From the NCBI RefSeq assembly GCF_001425025.1, contig NZ_LMDE01000014.1:164697-228696 (forward strand): a stretch of DNA of 64,000 bases, read 5' to 3'. Positions 8,654 through 17,486 of this stretch are shown piece by piece. The DNA is from Nocardioides sp. Root122 (GTDB lineage Bacteria; Actinomycetota; Actinomycetes; Propionibacteriales; Nocardioidaceae). The notes under the pieces are model-generated. The model made no database searches, was not told the DNA's origin, and worked only from the letters and a program-made list of their open reading frames with translations. The first letter of the stretch is position 1. Each line of letters opens with the position of its first letter. Both the position numbers and the translations under genes were made by a program.

Positions 8654-9298
8654 ATGACTGCAGCCCGCGCGCGGACGGCCCACCTGGTCGTCGCGGCGGT
8701 GGCGTGGTTCGCGCTGGTCTTCCAGCTGGTGCTCGTGGTCTCCGGCGAGGCGATCCTCGTCGAGGACGACCCGCCGGGGCTGGTGGCGCGCACCTACCGC
8801 TACTTCGCCTACTTCACGATCCAGAGCAACGTCCTCGTGGCCCTGACCTCGACCGTGCTGGCGCGCCGCCCGCGCGAGGACCGCATCGGCTGGCGCGCCG
8901 CCCGCCTCGCCGGCGTCGTCGGCATCACGGTCACCGCGCTCGTCTACTTCGTCCTGCTGCGCGGCCTCATCGAGCTCGAGGGGGCCAACCGGCTGGCCGA
9001 CGCGCTGCTGCACATGGTGGTCCCGGCGCTCGCCCTCGTGGTCTGGGCGTGGGTCGGACCCCGCCCCCGCATCGGCGCACGCGAGGTGGCGTACGCCTTG
9101 GCGTGGCCGGTCGCGTGGCTGGCGTGGACCCTCGTGGTGGGTCAGGTCGACGGGTGGGTGCCCTACCCGTTCCTCGACGCCGGCGACGACGGATGGGGTG
9201 CGGTCGCGATCGCCTGCACCGGCATCACGACGGTCTTCCTCCTGCTGTTCGCGCTCTACGCGTGGCTCGACCGAAGGCTCCCACCGGCCCCTCGCTAG
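8654..9298 (+). CDS. Pr6Pr family membrane protein
   Basis: A 214-residue integral membrane protein with six hydrophobic segments. The segment TYRYFAYFTIQSNVLVAL is the hallmark of the Pr6Pr/FAR-17a/AIG1-like family, in which TIQSN is highly conserved; the HMVVPALALVVWAW segment is also typical. The family is related to eukaryotic androgen-induced hydrolases, but the bacterial members have no proven activity. The start follows a TACGCT box by 6 nt. The neighbours (biotinyl protein, aldo/keto reductase) do not suggest a pathway. Confidence 0.85.
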   Translation: MTAARARTAHLVVAAVAWFALVFQLVLVVSGEAILVEDDPPGLVARTYRYFAYFTIQSNVLVALTSTVLARRPREDRIGWRAARLAGVVGITVTALVYFVLLRGLIELEGANRLADALLHMVVPALALVVWAWVGPRPRIGAREVAYALAWPVAWLAWTLVVGQVDGWVPYPFLDAGDDGWGAVAIACTGITTVFLLLFALYAWLDRRLPPAPR

Positions 9299-9308
9299 TG
9301 TCGGAGGA

Positions 9309-10313
9309 ATGGAATTCCGATACCTCGGCAACAGCGGACTGAAGATCTCCGAGATCACCTACGGCAACTGGCTCACCCACGGATCCCAGGTGGAGAACGA
9401 CGTCGCCACGCAGTGTGTGCGCGCCGCCCTCGACGAGGGGATCTCGACGTTCGACACCGCCGACGTCTACGCCAACACCGCGGCGGAGACCGTGCTCGGC
9501 GAGGCTCTGAAGGGCGAGCGCCGTGAGTCGCTGGAGATCTTCACCAAGGTCTACTGGCCGACCGGCCCCAAGGGCAAGAACGACACCGGCCTGTCCCGCA
9601 AGCACATCATGGAGTCGATCAACGGGTCGCTCCAGCGGCTGCAGACCGACTACGTCGACCTCTACCAGGCCCACCGCTACGACGTGGAGACCCCGCTCGA
9701 GGAGACGATGCAGGCCTTCGCCGACGTCGTGCGCCAGGGCAAGGCGCTCTACATCGGTGTCAGCGAGTGGACCGCCGACCAGATCCGCGCCGGCGTCGAG
9801 CTGTCGAGGGAGCTCGGCTTCCAGCTGATCTCCAGCCAGCCCCAGTACTCGATGCTGTGGCGCGTGATCGAGGACGAGGTCGTCCCGGCGTCGAAGGAGC
9901 TCGGCGTCTCGCAGATCGTCTGGAGCCCGATCGCGCAGGGCGTGCTCACCGGCAAGTACAAGCCGGGCGCCGAGCCGCCGGCCGGCTCCCGCGCCACCGA
10001 CACCAAGGGTGGCGCCGACATGATCTCGCGCTGGATGAAGGACGACGTCCTCACCGCGGTCCAGGGCCTCGAGCCCATCGCCCAGGACTGCGGACTGACC
10101 ATGGCGCAGCTCGCCGTGGCCTGGGTCCTGCAGAACGACAACGTCGCCGCCGCCCTCGTCGGCGCGTCCCGCCCCGAGCAGGTCGCCGACAACGTCAAGG
10201 CCGCCGGTGTCACGCTGGACGCCGACGTGATGAAGCGCATCGACGACGCCATCGGTTCGGTCGTGATCCGCGACCCGAAGCTCACCCAGGTGCCGGAGGG
10301 GCGCGCGGTCTGA
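9309..10313 (+). CDS. Aldo/keto reductase, KCNAB-like
   Basis: NAD(P)H-dependent carbonyl reductase of 334 residues with the (beta/alpha)8 fold. The catalytic tetrad is visible: D and Y in FDTADVYANTA, K in FTKVYW and H in YQAHRYD. The coenzyme segment LVGASRPEQVADN is near the C-terminus. Sequence style is that of the voltage-gated potassium channel beta-subunit-like bacterial AKRs. ATG 9309 has GGAGGA next to it and a TAGTGT box 7 nt upstream; the longer frame runs into the preceding gene and is not used. The substrate is unknown. Confidence 0.92.
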   Translation: MEFRYLGNSGLKISEITYGNWLTHGSQVENDVATQCVRAALDEGISTFDTADVYANTAAETVLGEALKGERRESLEIFTKVYWPTGPKGKNDTGLSRKHIMESINGSLQRLQTDYVDLYQAHRYDVETPLEETMQAFADVVRQGKALYIGVSEWTADQIRAGVELSRELGFQLISSQPQYSMLWRVIEDEVVPASKELGVSQIVWSPIAQGVLTGKYKPGAEPPAGSRATDTKGGADMISRWMKDDVLTAVQGLEPIAQDCGLTMAQLAVAWVLQNDNVAAALVGASRPEQVADNVKAAGVTLDADVMKRIDDAIGSVVIRDPKLTQVPEGRAV

Positions 10314-10399
10314 GGTCTGGCCCGGGTGCGCCCGCGACCGTAGCGACCGCACGTGCGGCGGATGTTGCCGCCGTGCGGCCCGGCGAGGGGCCAGAACCG

Positions 10400-10464
10400 C
10401 CACACGTGTCCGGGTTCTTGCCCTCAGGACTGCCGTCCGAGGGCGAGCTCTCGGACACGTGTGG
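10400..10464. repeat. Long-armed palindrome, ACACGTGTCCG family, copy A
   Basis: Perfect 13-bp arms, CCACACGTGTCCG (10400-10412) and its reverse complement (10452-10464), enclose an inner stem GCCCTC (10420-10425) with GAGGGC (10439-10444). It abuts the stop codon of the MFS gene and could end transcription from both sides. A second copy with the same two-stem layout lies at 60807-60867. Confidence 0.8.
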
Positions 10465-11736
10465 TCAGGCGGCGACCGGGCGCGTCACCCGGTAGCGGAC
10501 GAACGCCGGTACGGCGAGCGCGGCGAGGACCGTGAAGACCACCACGAGCACGCCGCCGCCGGCCGCGGCGACGGCGGCGCCGGTCGCGGCCGCGGTCGCG
10601 CCGTGGGCCACGTCGGCGACGCGCGGACCACCGGCGACCACGACGATGAAGATGCCCTGGAGGCGGCCGCGGACCGAGTCGTCGGCGGCGGCCTGCAGCA
10701 TCGACGTACGGAACGCGGCGGACGCCATGTCGGCGGCACCGCCGATCGCGAGCATCAGCACGGCGACGCCGAGCATCACGGCGGGCGCGAGCGAGGCCAG
10801 CATGGCCGCGACGCCGAAGCCGAGCATGGCCAGCCCCCAGACGACGATGGCGACCATCACGGCGAGTCCCTGCCGCTCGACGCGCGAGACCCAACCGGAC
10901 AGCACGCCGCCGACGACGGCGCCGGCCGGGATCGCGGCGAAGAGGAGGGCGAAGGCCAGACCGCCCTCGGCGGGGCCGCCGAAGTCGACGTCGGCCATCT
11001 CCGGGAAGAGGGCGCGCGGCATGCCGAAGACCATCGCGATGATGTCCACGACGAACGACATCATCAGCACCGGCTGGGTCCGGAGGTAGCGGAAGCCGTC
11101 GACGACGGCGCCGATGCCGGGCGTGACCGTCGCTCCCATCACCGGCAGCGCGGGCAGCCCGACGACGGCGCCGAGGGTGGCGAAGAGGGTGATCGTGTCG
11201 ACGAGGTAGAGCCACGAGAAGCCGACCAGCGGGATGAGCGCCCCGCCGACCATCGGGCCGGCGATGCCGCCGGCCTGCATGACCGTCATGTTCAGCGAGT
11301 TCGCCGCCGGCAGCAGGTCGGCCGGCAGCAGGCGCGGCAGCAGGGCCGAGCGCGTCGGCTGGTTCACCGCGAAGAAGGCCTGCTGGACCGAGAACAGCCC
11401 GAGCAGCAGCCACACGTCCTCGGCGCCGAGAGCCGCCTGGAGCCAGAAGCCCGCGCTGGTGACGATCAGCCCGACGGTGGTGATCATCAGCAACGTACGA
11501 CGGTCGAAGACGTCGGCGAGCGCACCGCCCCACAGCCCGAAGACGACGAGCGGCACCAGGCCGAAGACGCCGGTGAGCCCGACGTAGGCCGACGAGCCGG
11601 TGATGGCGTAGATCTGGGCGGGCACCGCGACGACGGTCAGCTGCGCGCCGACGACCGTGACGATGTTGGCCAGCCACAGCCGCTTGAAGTGCGGGTTGGC
11701 GAGGGGACGGGTGTCCGCCAGCAGTCGCCTCTCCAC
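10465..11736 (-). CDS. MFS transporter, EntS/DHA3-like exporter
   Basis: A 423-residue major-facilitator protein with twelve predicted transmembrane helices. The loop GALADVFDRRTLL between helices 2 and 3 and the segment NQPTRSALLPRLLP are typical of the EntS/DHA3 group, whose members export siderophores, macrolides or other small molecules. The start is GTG 11736, with TAGCCT 6 nt upstream on the minus strand. No siderophore or resistance gene is adjacent, so the substrate stays open. The gene ends directly at the palindrome 10400-10464. Confidence 0.88.
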   Translation of the reverse strand: MERRLLADTRPLANPHFKRLWLANIVTVVGAQLTVVAVPAQIYAITGSSAYVGLTGVFGLVPLVVFGLWGGALADVFDRRTLLMITTVGLIVTSAGFWLQAALGAEDVWLLLGLFSVQQAFFAVNQPTRSALLPRLLPADLLPAANSLNMTVMQAGGIAGPMVGGALIPLVGFSWLYLVDTITLFATLGAVVGLPALPVMGATVTPGIGAVVDGFRYLRTQPVLMMSFVVDIIAMVFGMPRALFPEMADVDFGGPAEGGLAFALLFAAIPAGAVVGGVLSGWVSRVERQGLAVMVAIVVWGLAMLGFGVAAMLASLAPAVMLGVAVLMLAIGGAADMASAAFRTSMLQAAADDSVRGRLQGIFIVVVAGGPRVADVAHGATAAATGAAVAAAGGGVLVVVFTVLAALAVPAFVRYRVTRPVAA

Positions 11737-11788
11737 GTCGGCAGGCTAGGTCACCGTGGCGCTGCCTCCCGCGCCAGGTCCACGGGCA

Positions 11789-12268
11789 CTACTTCGACGA
11801 GACCTGGTCGCCCCAGGCGGCCCGGGCGCCGGAGTCGCCGACCCGGTAGACCTGCACGGACGTGGCCAGGGCAGCGACCACCGCCAGCACCGCGACGGTA
11901 CGGACGACGCCGGCGCTCGCCGTGCGCGCCGAGCCGACAGCACCCGTGGTGAGGCTGCGGCGGTCGAGCCACCACAACGCTGCCGCGAGCAGGAGCATCG
12001 GGATCGCGAACCAGATCAGCTGGTCGCCGAGCTCGGCGTGCTCGCCCGGGTTGCCGACGCGCTCCTCCAGCGCCTCGCCGCTGGAGGTCGCGACCGGGAG
12101 CAGCGCGGTCGCCACGGCCGTGCACCCCACCACGAGCAGGCCGTAGGGGCGCCGCCACGCCGGACGCACGGCGATCGCGATGGTGCCGAGGGTCGCGAGC
12201 GGGAGCAGGACGACGACAGCGTGGACGACCAGCGGGTGGACCGGCAGGCCGTTGATGAGATCGAACAT
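11789..12268 (-). CDS. DUF2231 membrane protein
   Basis: A 159-residue membrane protein. MFDLINGLPVHPLVVHAVVVLLPLA is the diagnostic N-terminal block of DUF2231 (conserved HPxxVH), and four hydrophobic helices are visible. In other bacteria such proteins sometimes sit beside cytochromes or copper genes; no such partner is here. ATG 12268 is preferred to the 30-residue longer frame because the family begins there and TAGCGT lies 7 nt before it. It diverges from the response regulator gene across a shared 131-bp promoter region. Confidence 0.85.
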   Translation of the reverse strand: MFDLINGLPVHPLVVHAVVVLLPLATLGTIAIAVRPAWRRPYGLLVVGCTAVATALLPVATSSGEALEERVGNPGEHAELGDQLIWFAIPMLLLAAALWWLDRRSLTTGAVGSARTASAGVVRTVAVLAVVAALATSVQVYRVGDSGARAAWGDQVSSK

Positions 12269-12326
12269 GTCCGCGACGCTAGGGCCACCGACCTGCACGC
12301 CACCTGACTGCCCACGTGCCCAGCCG

Positions 12327-12363
12327 CTGTCAGGCTGTGTGCAGGAAGCGCGTGGCACGGTGG
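12327..12363 (+). promoter_or_regulatory. Candidate response-regulator operator and promoter, copy 1
   Basis: CAGG at 12331-12334 and 12342-12345 form a direct repeat with an 11-bp period (TGTCAGG-N4-GTGCAGG), the usual spacing for OmpR/PhoB-type dimers. CACGGTGG begins at 12356, 11 bp after the second half-site, as a possible -10 region. The same arrangement recurs at 14418-14454. Autoregulation by the adjacent response regulator is inferred. Confidence 0.55.
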
Positions 12364-12399
12364 AGGCGTGACCCGTACGACCGGAACGAGGACCCAGGC

Positions 12400-13065
12400 A
12401 TGGCGCGGGTAGGGCTCTGCGAGGACGACTCCACGATCCGCCGTGTCGTCGGTGACGCCATGCAGTTCGCGGGGCACGAGGTGGTGGCCGCCCACGACGG
12501 CGGTGAGGCGCTGAGGCTGTTCGTCGCGGACGACGACCTCGACGTCCTCATCCTCGACATCGGGCTCCCCGACGCCGACGGCCGTGACGTGTGCCAAGCG
12601 CTGCGTTCCGCCGGCCAGCCCGCGCCCGTCCTCTTCCTGACGGCGCTCGGCGCGGTGCACGAGCGGCTGGCCGGCTTCAGCGCGGGCGCGGACGACTACC
12701 TCGCCAAGCCCTTCGACGTCCGCGAGCTCATCGCGCGCGTGGAGGCGCTCGCGAAGCGGGGCCGCCTGGTCGTGGCGGCCGCACCCACCGACCTGGTGCT
12801 CGACCCCGCCCGGCACTCGGTGGCCTGCAACGGCCGGGAGGCGATGCTGACGCCCACCGAGTACCGGATGCTCGCGGCGATCACCTCGCGTCCGGGAGAG
12901 GTCGTACGCCGTCGGGCGGTCGTCGCGGCGGCCTGGCCGGAGGGCGGGATCGTCAACGACAACACCGTCGACTCCTACGTCCGCCGGATCCGGGTGAAGC
13001 TCCGCGAGGTCGACTCACCCCTGGAGCTCACCACGGTGCGCGGCGTCGGCTACACACTGAGGTGA
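12400..13065 (+). CDS. Two-component response regulator, OmpR family
   Basis: A 221-residue transcription factor. The receiver domain (1-115) has the acidic pair ED-D near residue 9, phospho-acceptor D53 (LILDIGLPDADG) and K103 (LAKPFD). A winged-helix DNA-binding domain occupies 130-221 (LTPTEYRMLAAI, VDSYVRRIRVKL, VRGVGYTLR). ATG 12400 is chosen because the receiver fold begins at once. The stop TGA overlaps the sensor kinase start (TGATG). The candidate operator 12327-12363 lies in its promoter and a near copy lies upstream of the ABC genes, so this regulator probably controls itself and the exporter. Confidence 0.92.
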   Translation: MARVGLCEDDSTIRRVVGDAMQFAGHEVVAAHDGGEALRLFVADDDLDVLILDIGLPDADGRDVCQALRSAGQPAPVLFLTALGAVHERLAGFSAGADDYLAKPFDVRELIARVEALAKRGRLVVAAAPTDLVLDPARHSVACNGREAMLTPTEYRMLAAITSRPGEVVRRRAVVAAAWPEGGIVNDNTVDSYVRRIRVKLREVDSPLELTTVRGVGYTLR

Positions 13066-14417
13066 TGGACGAGGACGAGGACCTGGACGGGCTCCCGGCC
13101 GGCCGGCTGCGCCGGCTCGCGCCGCGGTCCTTCCGTGCCTCGATCGTGGCCTCGACGGTCGGGCTGATGACGGTGGCGATGGTCCTGGTGGTCCTCGGCA
13201 TCCAGGTCGTCCTGGAGTACGCCGCCCAGCGGGACATCGAGCAGGTGCTCGCGGACCGCTCGCAGGCGATGGTGGGGGTCCTCCAGCAGGCCTCGACCGA
13301 CCGGCTCACCGTCCCGGACGAGGCGCTGCAGCCCGGGATGGTGGTCTACGACGCGTCGGGCGCCCGGGTCGCGGGGTCGGTGGCCAGCGAGGTGCGCGCC
13401 GCCGCCGATCGGCTCGCGACCACGGACGAGGTGCGCACGGTGAGCGGTGCCGAGGACGACGACCGCCTGCTCGCCACCCCCTTCACCACGGCCGGGGGCG
13501 ACACCGGGGTGCTGGTCGTCAGCCAGGAGACCGCACCCTACGAGCGCTCCGAGCTCTACGCCCTCCTCGCCGCGACCGTCCTGGGTGTGCTGGTCGTCGC
13601 CGCGACCGCCTTCATGGCGCTGCGGGTGACCACCCAGGCCCTGCGTCCGGTCGCGGTCATGGCCGACCGGGCCGCCGACTGGAGCGAGCACGACCTCTCG
13701 CACCGCTTCGCCCTCGGCCCACCGACCAACGAGCTGGCCGCGCTCGGCGGAACGCTCGACGCGCTGCTCGACCGGGTGGCGTCGGCGATCCGCTCGGAGC
13801 AGCGGCTGACCTCCGAGCTCGCGCACGAGCTCCGCACACCGCTCACCGGGATCCAGGGCACGGCCGACCTCGCGCTGCTGCGCGGGGTGTCGGACCCCCG
13901 CGTGCGCGATGACCTCGAGCAGATCTCGGCGTCCGCGCGGGAGATGGGCGCGGTGATCACCACGCTGCTCGACCTCGCCCGGGACGGTACGACGTCGGGG
14001 CGCGAGCAGTGCCGCCTGGCCGACGTCGTGCCGACGCTGGTGACCGCGGTCGGTCGTGACCTCGCGGTCGTCGACCGGACCTCCCGGTCGACAGCGACGG
14101 TTGCCGCGCCGGCCGCACTGGTCACCCGAGCTGTCTCGCCGCTGGTGGACAACGCCTCGCGGCACGCGCGCTCGACGGTCGTGCTCGAGGCGACCGACCA
14201 CCCCGACCACGTCGAGCTGGTGGTCCGCGACGACGGTGACGGCGTCGCCCCGGAGGTCCGCGACAGCCTCTTCGAGCCGGGCGTGTCCCACGACGGCGGC
14301 GGTGCCGGCCTCGGCCTGGGCATCGCCCGGCGGATCGCCCGCTCCCTCGGCGGCGAGGTCACGCTCGGCCCGGACCCGGGTGGCGCGGTCTTCGTCGTCC
14401 GGCTGCCGCGTCGCTGA
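13065..14417 (+). CDS. Membrane sensor histidine kinase, partner of 12400-13065
   Basis: A 450-residue inner-membrane kinase. There are two transmembrane helices (about 27-50 and 165-187) around an extracytoplasmic sensor of roughly 115 residues, then a HAMP linker (190-245) and an H-box SELAHELRTPL with phospho-accepting H254. A CA domain follows with VDNASRHA (N box), DDGDGVAPE (G1) and GLGLGIARRIA (G2), ending VVRLPRR. The start overlaps the response regulator stop by one base. The sensor domain has no recognisable fold. The location before an ABC exporter suggests sensing of an envelope or peptide stress, but this is inference. Confidence 0.93.
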   Translation: MDEDEDLDGLPAGRLRRLAPRSFRASIVASTVGLMTVAMVLVVLGIQVVLEYAAQRDIEQVLADRSQAMVGVLQQASTDRLTVPDEALQPGMVVYDASGARVAGSVASEVRAAADRLATTDEVRTVSGAEDDDRLLATPFTTAGGDTGVLVVSQETAPYERSELYALLAATVLGVLVVAATAFMALRVTTQALRPVAVMADRAADWSEHDLSHRFALGPPTNELAALGGTLDALLDRVASAIRSEQRLTSELAHELRTPLTGIQGTADLALLRGVSDPRVRDDLEQISASAREMGAVITTLLDLARDGTTSGREQCRLADVVPTLVTAVGRDLAVVDRTSRSTATVAAPAALVTRAVSPLVDNASRHARSTVVLEATDHPDHVELVVRDDGDGVAPEVRDSLFEPGVSHDGGGAGLGLGIARRIARSLGGEVTLGPDPGGAVFVVRLPRR

Positions 14418-14454
14418 CAGTCAGGTTGTCGGCAGGTGGGACGCGCCACGCTGG
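14418..14454 (+). promoter_or_regulatory. Candidate response-regulator operator and promoter, copy 2
   Basis: CAGG at 14422-14425 and 14433-14436 again forms an 11-bp direct repeat (GTCAGG-N5-GGCAGG). CACGCTGG starts at 14447, 11 bp after the second half-site, exactly as at 12327-12363. It follows the kinase stop codon by 4 bp and points toward the gene remnant and the ABC operon. Confidence 0.5.
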
Positions 14455-14455
14455 T

Positions 14456-14496
14456 GGTGAGCGGGCCCGCATCCCCCCGTGGCGGGCCCGCTCACC
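14456..14496 (+). terminator. Strong hairpin after the two-component pair
   Basis: Perfect 15-bp arms, GGTGAGCGGGCCCGC (14456-14470) and its complement (14482-14496), close an 11-nt loop. There is no T run, as is common in high-GC actinobacteria. It begins just after the promoter-like box of 14418-14454, so it could also act as a leader attenuator. Confidence 0.7.
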
Positions 14497-14528
14497 AGCA
14501 CGACTCGTGGGGTGGTGCGGGAGGCGGC

Positions 14529-14762
14529 CTGCGCGTGCTGATCGCCCAGGACGACGTACGCCTCTTGGCACTGCTGGTGCAGGCACTGACCGAAGCGGGC
14601 TGGGACGTCGAGGCAGCCCTCGTCGAGCACCTGGTCGGCCGGACGGGCGGCGAGCTGCGGCTGTGCCACGGCGGCCACCACGTCACGACGGGGACCTCCG
14701 CCGACGTGCCCTGCCAGCACGACGAACGGATGACGGCGACGGTGCTCGTGCCGCTCGGGTAG
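14529..14762 (+). pseudogene. Remnant of a second response regulator/kinase pair
   Basis: An open frame of 77 codons with no good start codon (CTG 14529 or GTG 14535). Residues 1-29 (LRVLIAQDDVRLLALLVQAL then TEAGWDVEA) read as the first beta-alpha-beta of a response regulator receiver, but lack the phospho-acceptor Asp. From residue 31 (LVEHLVGRTGGELRL to the end TATVLVPLG) it reads as the last helix and strands of a histidine kinase CA domain. An internal deletion of an RR-kinase gene pair, joining the 5' end of one to the 3' end of the other, explains this best. A short functional protein is less likely. Confidence 0.55.
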
Positions 14763-14805
14763 CGGCTTCATCGTCCCTTCATCGTCGGATTCCTACGGTG
14801 CAGCC

Positions 14806-15758
<953 letters not shown>

Positions 15759-15762
<4 letters not shown>

Positions 15763-16631
15763 CCACCGCCACCCTCACCCGGCCCGAGCGCAGCGACGTG
15801 CGGGGCACCGCCGGCGGGGCCGGTCTCGGTGCCGCCGTCCGCTGGGAGGTGCGCAAGCTCCGCGCCCAGCTGCGGAGCAAGGCGCTCCTGCTCGGAGCGG
15901 TGATCGCCCCGGTCGCGGTCGTCATCGTGGTCGGCGCCCAGTCGCGCCCGCCCAAGGACACGCTCTTCGGACGCTTCGCCACCGACAACGGCTTCGCCAT
16001 GGCGCTGCTCGTGCTGGGCTTCGCCAGCCAGTGGATCCTGCCGCTCGTCACCGCGGTCGTGGCCGGCGACATCTTCGCCAGCGAGGACCAGCACGGCACC
16101 TGGAAGACCGTGCTCACCCGGTCGGTCAGCCGGTCACGACTGTTCTGGGCGAAGGTCGTCGTGGCCGTCGCGTTCGGGCTCCTCGCCCTCGTGCTGCTGG
16201 CCGCCGCGACCATCGGGGCGAGCCTGCTCCTCGTCGGGCACCAGCCGCTGCTGGGCCTGTCCGGACAGGTCATCGAGCCCCGCGCGGCGCTCGGGCTGGT
16301 GACATGGAGCTGGGTCACGATGGCACCGCCGCTGGTCGCCTTCACCTGCCTGGCGCTGCTGTTCTCGGCCTGGTCGCGCAATGCCGCCGTCGGCATCGCC
16401 GGCCCGGTCGTGCTCGGGATGGTCATGCAGCTCGTCGGATCCCTCGGCGGCATCGAGGCCGTCCGCCCCTATCTGCTCACCACCCCCTTCGAGGCCTGGC
16501 ACGGCCTCCTCGCGGAGCCCCGGTTCACCGGCCCGCTCCTGGACGGCCTGCTGACTAGCGCCGTCTGGAGCGTGGCCAGCCTGGCCGCCGCGTTCCTCGT
16601 CCTTCGCAACCGCGACATCACCGGAGGTTGA
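15759..16631 (+). CDS. ABC-2 type permease subunit
   Basis: A 290-residue membrane protein with six hydrophobic segments. The region SEDQHGTWKTVLTRSVSRSRLFWAK, just after helix 2, is the coupling segment typical of ABC-2 permeases of the NatB/BcrB kind. The N-terminus is cytoplasmic and basic. It overlaps the ATPase gene by 4 bp and the secreted-protein gene follows 2 bp after its stop, so all three are one transcription unit. It would form the membrane channel with the 14806-15762 ATPase. Confidence 0.9.
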
Positions 16632-16633
16632 CC

Positions 16634-17416
16634 ATGCGCCGCTTCGTCATCAGTCTCATCGCCGCGATCGCCGTCGTGCTCGCGGTCGGGGGCGCCGTCG
16701 TCGCCGGGTCGGGCGGCAGCAGCACCGTCACCCGTGCCCGCCTCGAGCGCTCCCTGCCCACCGAGTTCGCGAACCTCTACGCCGCCCAGGCCACGCTCCT
16801 CGGACACAAGGGCGTCACGCCTGCGTCGCTCGGCGCCACGGCGATGTGTGACAAGGGTGGCGCCGTCGAGCCCGACGTCGGTCCGGGCAGCAACTGGAAC
16901 TGCCTGGTCAGCTGGACCGACCCGGACAACCCGATGCCCCCCGAGGGCTACGGCAAGTTCGAGCTCGACGTGCACACCAACGGCTGCTACACCGCCGGCG
17001 GTCCGAGCAAGCTCGTCGGCTACGCCACGTTGACCGACACGAAGGGACGCGAGGTGCCCAACCCGGTCTCCGAGTTCGACGGGTGCTTCGACCCGCAGGG
17101 TGACGACACGGCCACCGGGGTCGAGTTCCCCTCGCTGCTCAACGTGACCACCACCGCACTGCGGCCCGACGCACAGCGCCACGTCTCCGTCCAGACCACG
17201 TGCGGCACCGGCGCCGGTGGCTGCCAGGGCGAGGTCACCGCGACCGCGGGCACGACCGACCTGGGCACCGTCCCGCTGCAGGTCGACGAGGAGCAGACCG
17301 CCACGCTCGACTTCCCGAAGGCCGTCCCCGCCGGTGAGTCCGAGGTGACCTTCACCTTCCACGTCACGCAGGGCGTCGGCCCGTCGAAGCCGGTCACGTT
17401 GGAGATGCCGGGCTGA
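16634..17416 (+). CDS. Six-cysteine surface protein encoded with the ABC exporter
   Basis: A 260-residue protein not assigned to a family. Residues 4-26 form an uncleaved or weakly cleaved signal anchor (VISLIAAIAVVLAVGGAVVAG). The exported part has six cysteines (AMC, WNC, NGC, DGC, TTC, GGC), which suggests three disulfides. The C-terminal 90 residues read as an Ig-like beta-sandwich. ATG 16634 is chosen, 2 bp after the permease stop; an in-frame TTG at 16628 is weaker. It may be an accessory sensor or receptor for the exporter. The terminator at 17426-17468 follows. Confidence 0.75.
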   Translation: MRRFVISLIAAIAVVLAVGGAVVAGSGGSSTVTRARLERSLPTEFANLYAAQATLLGHKGVTPASLGATAMCDKGGAVEPDVGPGSNWNCLVSWTDPDNPMPPEGYGKFELDVHTNGCYTAGGPSKLVGYATLTDTKGREVPNPVSEFDGCFDPQGDDTATGVEFPSLLNVTTTALRPDAQRHVSVQTTCGTGAGGCQGEVTATAGTTDLGTVPLQVDEEQTATLDFPKAVPAGESEVTFTFHVTQGVGPSKPVTLEMPG

Positions 17417-17425
17417 GGCGCGCGA

Positions 17426-17468
17426 GGGGGATCCGTGGTCGAGCGGCTGGCTCGACCGTGGATCCCCT
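17426..17468. terminator. Bidirectional hairpin between convergent genes
   Basis: GGGGATCC (17427-17434) pairs with GGATCCCC (17460-17467) and GTCGAGC (17438-17444) with GCTCGAC (17450-17456); a 3-nt internal loop separates the two stems. It lies between the ABC operon and the HAD-IIA gene, which face each other. Confidence 0.75.
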
Positions 17469-17486
17469 CCGCCCGACCGCGGTGCC

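Noticed and set aside
7037..9358. 773-codon open frame on the minus strand
   Set aside because: Low-complexity Arg/Gly/His/Asp protein, antisense to four plus-strand genes with clear families or membrane helices.
10459..11952. 497-codon plus-strand frame rich in Glu, Asp, Arg and His
   Set aside because: Antisense to the MFS gene, which has twelve helices and conserved motifs.
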